Positions 7,263 through 9,583 of a stretch of 9,583 bases of DNA are shown here, piece after piece; position 1 is the stretch's first letter, and every line of letters starts with the position of its first letter. This DNA is from DATDOY01 sp035293045 (lineage in GTDB: Bacteria > Actinomycetota > Acidimicrobiia > IMCC26256 > JACPCJ01). The stretch covers positions 1 through 9,583 of the forward strand of contig DATDOY010000051.1 of the NCBI GenBank assembly GCA_035293045.1, in the 5' to 3' direction. The notes beneath the pieces were generated by a model. That model ran no database searches and was not told where the DNA came from. It worked only from the letters and a program-made list of their open reading frames with translations. A program made the position numbers and the translations under genes.

Positions 7263-7853
7263 CTAGCGCGAGAACCGGAAGCTGCGAGCAAGGTTGAGGA
7301 ACTCCCGGCGCAGGTCGAAGCGCAGCATGGCGTCACCCACGACGGCACCGGTGCTGTCGAAGACCGAGCCCGGCAACCGAGTCCACGACCACACCGGCCG
7401 CCAGTGCACGATCGTCTTGTGGCCGTCGAAGCGGTACGCCGCACCGTCGTCGGCGGTGAAGTCGAAGGCATAGCGAATGGTGCGGCGGCGGTACGGCGAC
7501 AACTCGAGGACGCCCTCGGCGATGGCGTCGGAGGCGAATCCGTCGACGGTCACTCGCCCGATTGCCCGCGTCGTCGCCGTGGCGAAGAAGTAGTCACGGA
7601 GCCGACCGCCGGACACGTCGAGGCGGAACCGGATCGGCCGGGCGAAGCGCTCGCCGGCGAAGGTGACCAGCCCCGCCATGACCTCGACGAAGGAAAACGT
7701 GATGGGGTCCCGACCTATGCGGGGTCGAGCGCGCCGGTCCGCCCGCCACGCCGTCAGCGTCTCGACGAAAGCCCGAATCCTGCCCATGGTGGCGAGAGTC
7801 TCCCCGAACCGGGGAAGGCTGTCCCATCCGTGGGGGCCGGCGCCGACCGTCAC
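7263..7853 (-). CDS. Unknown 196-aa beta-rich protein, SDR-operon member
   Basis: The protein has no signal peptide or transmembrane helix. After an Arg-rich N-terminal helix (about 23-45), it contains alternating hydrophobic strands: ITFSFVEVMAGLV (51-63), PIRFRLDVSGGRL (73-85), AIGRVTVDGF (97-106), GVLELSPYRRRTIRYAFDF (114-132), GAAYRFDGHKTI (137-148) and VVGDAMLRFDLRREF (171-185). From memory this pattern resembles the beta-barrel-like accessory region found beside or within some actinobacterial GMC-type (cholesterol-oxidase-like) oxidoreductases, but this is a weak recollection, not a match I can verify. The GTG at 7853 is preferred because it makes a GTGA overlap with the upstream small gene. 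An ATG at 7787, preceded by GGGGAGA, would give a 174-aa protein instead. A small-molecule-binding or lipid-related role would fit the SDR and SnoaL neighbours; this is inference. Confidence 0.8.
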   Translation of the reverse strand: MTVGAGPHGWDSLPRFGETLATMGRIRAFVETLTAWRADRRARPRIGRDPITFSFVEVMAGLVTFAGERFARPIRFRLDVSGGRLRDYFFATATTRAIGRVTVDGFASDAIAEGVLELSPYRRRTIRYAFDFTADDGAAYRFDGHKTIVHWRPVWSWTRLPGSVFDSTGAVVGDAMLRFDLRREFLNLARSFRFSR

Positions 7854-8008
7854 TCGGCGCTCGTTGCCTTCCAGGAGATCGAGTCGACCAGGCTGTCACC
7901 GGTCCGGCGGGGACGCTTCCCGCTCCGGACGCCGCCGAAGCAGCCTTCCCACGCCATCCGGCGTCCCAGCCACCGCATCGCTTCCTGACGCTCGCTCGTC
8001 GTGCTCAC
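7850..8008 (-). CDS. Small 52-aa protein, first gene of the SDR operon
   Basis: This short gene begins at GTG 8008 with a strong ribosome site (GGAGGT, 8014-8019, 5 bases upstream) and ends in a TGA that overlaps the GTG of the next gene (GTGA). About 45 of its 52 sense codons end in G or C, like its neighbours. The product is basic, with three Trp, one Cys and clustered Arg/Lys: it begins VSTTSERQEAMRWLGRRMAW (1-20), followed by EGCFGGVRSGKRPRR (21-35) and the polar tail TGDSLVDSISWKATSAE (36-52). There is no membrane helix or signal. I do not recognise a family. It may be a small regulatory or partner protein of the 196-aa product, or it may act mainly through translational coupling. The start, ribosome site, coupling and codon bias together make it a credible gene. 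Confidence 0.68.
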   Translation of the reverse strand: MSTTSERQEAMRWLGRRMAWEGCFGGVRSGKRPRRTGDSLVDSISWKATSAE

Positions 8009-8013
8009 CTCGC

Positions 8014-8019
8014 ACCTCC
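8014..8019 (-). promoter_or_regulatory. Ribosome binding site for the 52-aa small protein
   Basis: On the minus strand GGAGGT stands 5 bases before the GTG at 8008. It is the clearest Shine-Dalgarno match in the - strand operon and is the main reason for calling the short gene and its start. Confidence 0.65.
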
Positions 8020-8031
8020 AGGTCGGTCACC

Positions 8032-8096
8032 AGATACAGGTATGCATATTAGATACAGATAGGTATATAGAAGTCAAGACTGTATTCGAGATACAG
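8032..8096 (+). repeat. Three AGATACAG direct repeats in the divergent control region
   Basis: Exact AGATACAG copies occur at 8032-8039, 8051-8058 and 8089-8096. Start-to-start steps are 19 and 38 bases, that is one and two units of 19. The first two copies also form short ATAC/GTAT dyads with following bases (8034-8043 and 8053-8066). The repeats lie in an AT-rich island between two divergent genes and are probably regulator half-sites. Confidence 0.6.
8048..8077 (-). promoter_or_regulatory. Putative sigma70-like promoter of the SDR operon
   Basis: On the minus strand a -35 box TTGACT (8077-8072) is followed after 18 bases by a -10 box TCTAAT (8053-8048; 5 of 6 matches to TATAAT). Transcription would start near 8041, giving a leader of about 30 bases before the GTG at 8008. 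The -10 box overlaps the middle AGATACAG repeat and the -35 box lies beside the inverted repeat, so a repressor bound there would block RNA polymerase. This is consensus matching only. Confidence 0.5.
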
Positions 8097-8097
8097 T
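8079..8097. promoter_or_regulatory. Perfect inverted repeat, probable TetR operator
   Basis: ACTGTAT at 8079-8085 and ATACAGT at 8091-8097 are perfect 7-base inverted arms around a 5-base spacer (TCGAG). The total length of 19 bases is normal for a TetR-dimer operator. It ends 5 bases before the tetR ATG and lies directly upstream of the -35 box of the divergent operon, so it could give autorepression and repression of the SDR operon together. A degenerate second copy (TATGCAT, 5 bases, ATACAGA) sits at 8041-8059. Confidence 0.6.
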
Positions 8098-8102
8098 TCC
8101 GC

Positions 8103-8741
8103 ATGGCCGAGAAGCTGACCCCAGACCGGCGCCGCGAGATGACTCGTTCGGCGTTGATCGACGCGGCGGCCGAGCTCATCGCCGAGCGGGGGTACGAGGG
8201 CGCGTCCCTCGAGGAGATCGCCAAGCGCGCGGGCTTCACCCGCGGGGCGATCTACTCGAACTTCGAGGGGAAGGACGACCTCCTCCTCGCCGTGCTCGAT
8301 CGGTGGTTTCGAGGGCGTTTCCCCGAACTCGAGGTCCCCGACGTCGAGCAGGGGCTCACCAAGCGAGAGACCAGCGTGCACGTCGCCGTCGCTCGCGCCA
8401 TGGCGTCCTTCGACATGCGTCGATCGCGGCCTGACCTCGTCATGCTCTCTGCCGAGATGCGCCTGCGCGGCATTCGCGATCCGGAATTCGGTGTCCGCTG
8501 GTGTGAGTACGTCCGTTCGCGACTCGAGTACGTGGCCGATTCGCTTGCCGACGATCGACGGAGGCTCGGCCTCGGCGCGAGCGGCGATCCTCGCCCGTGG
8601 CTCGTGGGGCACTGGGTGATGGAGGCGGCGTCGGAGATGGCCCTCGCCGACCCGGAGCACGTCGACGAGTATCGCGAGGCGGCCGAACTCGCCTTTTCCC
8701 TCATCACCAGCTTCGATGCACCGACCTCCGACGGCGACTGA
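8103..8741 (+). CDS. TetR/AcrR-family transcriptional regulator
   Basis: This 212-aa protein has the normal TetR length. The N-terminal helix-turn-helix spans about residues 15-62: SALIDAAAELIAERGYEG (16-33), SLEEIAKRAGFTRGAIYSNF (35-54) and EGKDDLLLAVL (55-65), with the recognition helix near TRGAIYSNF. The C-terminal ligand domain (about 66-205) is helical and variable and carries a single Cys (C134), so the ligand cannot be named. The ATG at 8103 gives the expected N-terminus. An in-frame GTG at 8001 is rejected because the extra 34 residues would translate the operator region and do not resemble TetR. No clear ribosome site precedes the ATG. The gene is divergent from the SDR operon across an intergenic region with inverted and direct repeats, so it likely represses that operon and itself. 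It overlaps the methyltransferase gene by one base (TGATG). Confidence 0.93.
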   Translation: MAEKLTPDRRREMTRSALIDAAAELIAERGYEGASLEEIAKRAGFTRGAIYSNFEGKDDLLLAVLDRWFRGRFPELEVPDVEQGLTKRETSVHVAVARAMASFDMRRSRPDLVMLSAEMRLRGIRDPEFGVRWCEYVRSRLEYVADSLADDRRRLGLGASGDPRPWLVGHWVMEAASEMALADPEHVDEYREAAELAFSLITSFDAPTSDGD

Positions 8742-9478
8742 TGCACTACGGGCCCGACCTGGCGGCGATCCATGATTCGGCGTTCGCGTTCACCGCAGAG
8801 AGCGGAGCCGACGTGTTGGTCGGGGCAGTGCGCCGGGCGTTCCCCGACGGCGGGCTCGTGGTCGATCTCGGCTGCGGAAGCGGGATCCTCTCGCGTGCAC
8901 TGACCGACGCCGGGTACGACGTCCTCGGCGTGGATATCTCGCCGGCAATGGTGCGCCTGGCCCGCGCCCGGGCGCCGAAGGCGACCTTTCGCGCGGGATC
9001 GATCCTCGACGTCGACATCCCGTCGTGCGTTGCCGTGGCGGCCGTCGGCGAGATCGTGAATTACGCCGGAGCGAGACCGGCAAAGGGCAAGAGGGGCGGA
9101 CTCAGCGCGTTGGCGCGTCTGTTCCGACGCCTCCACGCCGCGCTCGAACCTGGTGGCGTGTTCCTCTTCGACTCCGCGGGCCCCGGTCGTGGAGGACCGG
9201 AAGGACGGCGCGAGATCTTCCGCGACGACGAGGACTGGTCGATGCACGTTGTGATCGAGGAACGCGGCCGCACGCTGACGCGCGACATGGCGATCTTCCG
9301 GAAGGCGGGCAAGGCATACCGACGCACCGACGAGCACCATGACCTCGCGCTCTACCGACCCGACGACGTCGAGGCTCGCTTGCGCGCGGCGGGCTTCGCC
9401 GTGCGCCGCCTCCGCCGCTACGCCGAACTCCGCCTCCCCGCTGGACTCACCGGGTTTCTGGCCACGAAGCGAGGGTGA
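8741..9478 (+). CDS. Class I SAM-dependent methyltransferase
   Basis: This 245-aa protein should transfer a methyl group from S-adenosylmethionine to an unidentified acceptor. Seen: motif I VVDLGCGSGILSRAL (40-54), the acidic end of the second strand GVDIS (63-67), AGSILDVDIP (85-94) in place of motif II, and the post-motif III pattern LHAALEPGGVFLFDSAGPG (131-149). The C-terminal third is rich in Arg/Asp and includes RTDEHHDLALY (195-205), then RLRAAGFAVRR (213-223) as in many small-molecule methyltransferases. The ATG at 8741 overlaps the tetR stop (TGATG), which supports co-transcription with tetR; the frame extends 48 codons upstream only as a shadow of tetR. Its last 32 bases overlap the convergent PIN-domain gene. 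The acceptor could be a pathway metabolite, but nothing in the sequence shows it. Confidence 0.9.
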   Translation: MHYGPDLAAIHDSAFAFTAESGADVLVGAVRRAFPDGGLVVDLGCGSGILSRALTDAGYDVLGVDISPAMVRLARARAPKATFRAGSILDVDIPSCVAVAAVGEIVNYAGARPAKGKRGGLSALARLFRRLHAALEPGGVFLFDSAGPGRGGPEGRREIFRDDEDWSMHVVIEERGRTLTRDMAIFRKAGKAYRRTDEHHDLALYRPDDVEARLRAAGFAVRRLRRYAELRLPAGLTGFLATKRG

Positions 9479-9583
9479 CACCGGGGAGATCGCCAAAGCC
9501 GCGCTGATCGACGGTGAGCACTTCGCGCTCGGTCTCGAGCGCGGTGGCGGCGATGATGAGGTCGTGGGCCCCGCGCGGCCGAC
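9447..9583 (-). CDS. PIN-domain protein, VapC-type toxin, C-terminal end (5' partial)
   Basis: The last 44 residues of a protein enter from the right edge and end at TGA (9449-9447). They read RGAHDLIIAATALETE (3-18) and VLTVDQRGFGDLPGV (21-35), the typical C-terminal part of a PIN nuclease fold. D7 (in HDLIIAATA) and D25 (in LTVD) occupy the positions of the last two metal-binding acidic residues. VapC toxins of this family cleave RNA and are usually encoded right after their VapB antitoxin, which would lie to the right of the window. The end of the gene overlaps the methyltransferase tail-to-tail by 32 bp. The codons are GC-rich like the surroundings. Identification rests on a short fragment, and a non-toxin PIN protein is possible. 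Confidence 0.72.
   Translation of the reverse strand, partial: RPRGAHDLIIAATALETEREVLTVDQRGFGDLPGVTLASWPETR

Noticed and set aside
6645..7988. 447-aa plus-strand frame across the SDR operon
   Set aside because: It is the complement of the SDR and 196-aa genes, which carry real motifs on the minus strand, and it has no recognisable domain.
8001..8102. Upstream GTG start extending tetR by 34 residues
   Set aside because: The extension would translate the AT-rich operator and promoter region and lacks TetR similarity; the ATG at 8103 gives the normal family N-terminus.
8252..9496. 414-aa minus-strand frame opposite tetR and the methyltransferase
   Set aside because: The opposite strand holds an intact TetR HTH and SAM-binding motifs; this frame has none and is in a different register from the PIN-domain tail.

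Overview
The window is a GC-rich, densely packed bacterial segment. GC-biased third codon positions, frequent GTG starts and 4-bp stop/start overlaps point to a high-GC actinobacterium. A lineage near Acidimicrobiia or mycobacteria-like soil and aquatic actinobacteria is plausible but is inference only. Long open frames antisense to most genes are by-products of the GC bias.

Region 1 (1-6021, + strand) is the distal part of a branched-chain-amino-acid-type (Liv/HAAT family) ABC transporter operon. The order is: the C-terminal part of the substrate-binding protein (start outside the window), a fused LivH-LivM permease of 647 aa, LivG ATPase, two unrecognised membrane-anchored extracytoplasmic proteins (438 and 184 aa), then LivF ATPase. 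Every junction is a 4-bp ATGA/GTGA overlap, or 8 bp at livHM-livG, so the genes are almost certainly co-transcribed and translationally coupled. The two unknown proteins sit between the two ATPase genes and are the least explained part of the system.

Region 2 (6061-8008, - strand) is a compact four-gene operon converging on region 1. In transcription order it encodes a 52-aa small protein, a 196-aa beta-rich protein of unknown function, a classical NAD-type short-chain dehydrogenase/reductase (SDR), and a SnoaL/NTF2-fold protein. Spacings are -4, +9 and +8 bp. The mix suggests catabolism or modification of a hydrophobic alcohol/ketone substrate such as a steroid, terpenoid or aromatic, but the sequence does not fix the substrate.

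Region 3 (8009-8102) is an AT-rich divergent control region (25 G/C in the 70 bases 8031-8100). It holds three exact AGATACAG copies at 19- and 38-bp steps, a perfect 7-bp inverted repeat, and a sigma70-like promoter for the - strand operon. It is the likely operator of the divergent TetR regulator.

Region 4 (8103-9583) contains the tetR gene, a class I SAM-dependent methyltransferase overlapping it by one base, and at the right edge the C-terminal end of a convergent PIN-domain (VapC-type) protein overlapping the methyltransferase by 32 bp.

Working model (inference): the TetR protein controls the SDR/SnoaL operon and itself through the shared operator in response to a small ligand. The Liv-type transporter next door may import that ligand or a related compound, although its promoter is not in the window. 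No RNA gene, CRISPR array, insertion sequence or convincing factor-independent terminator was seen.
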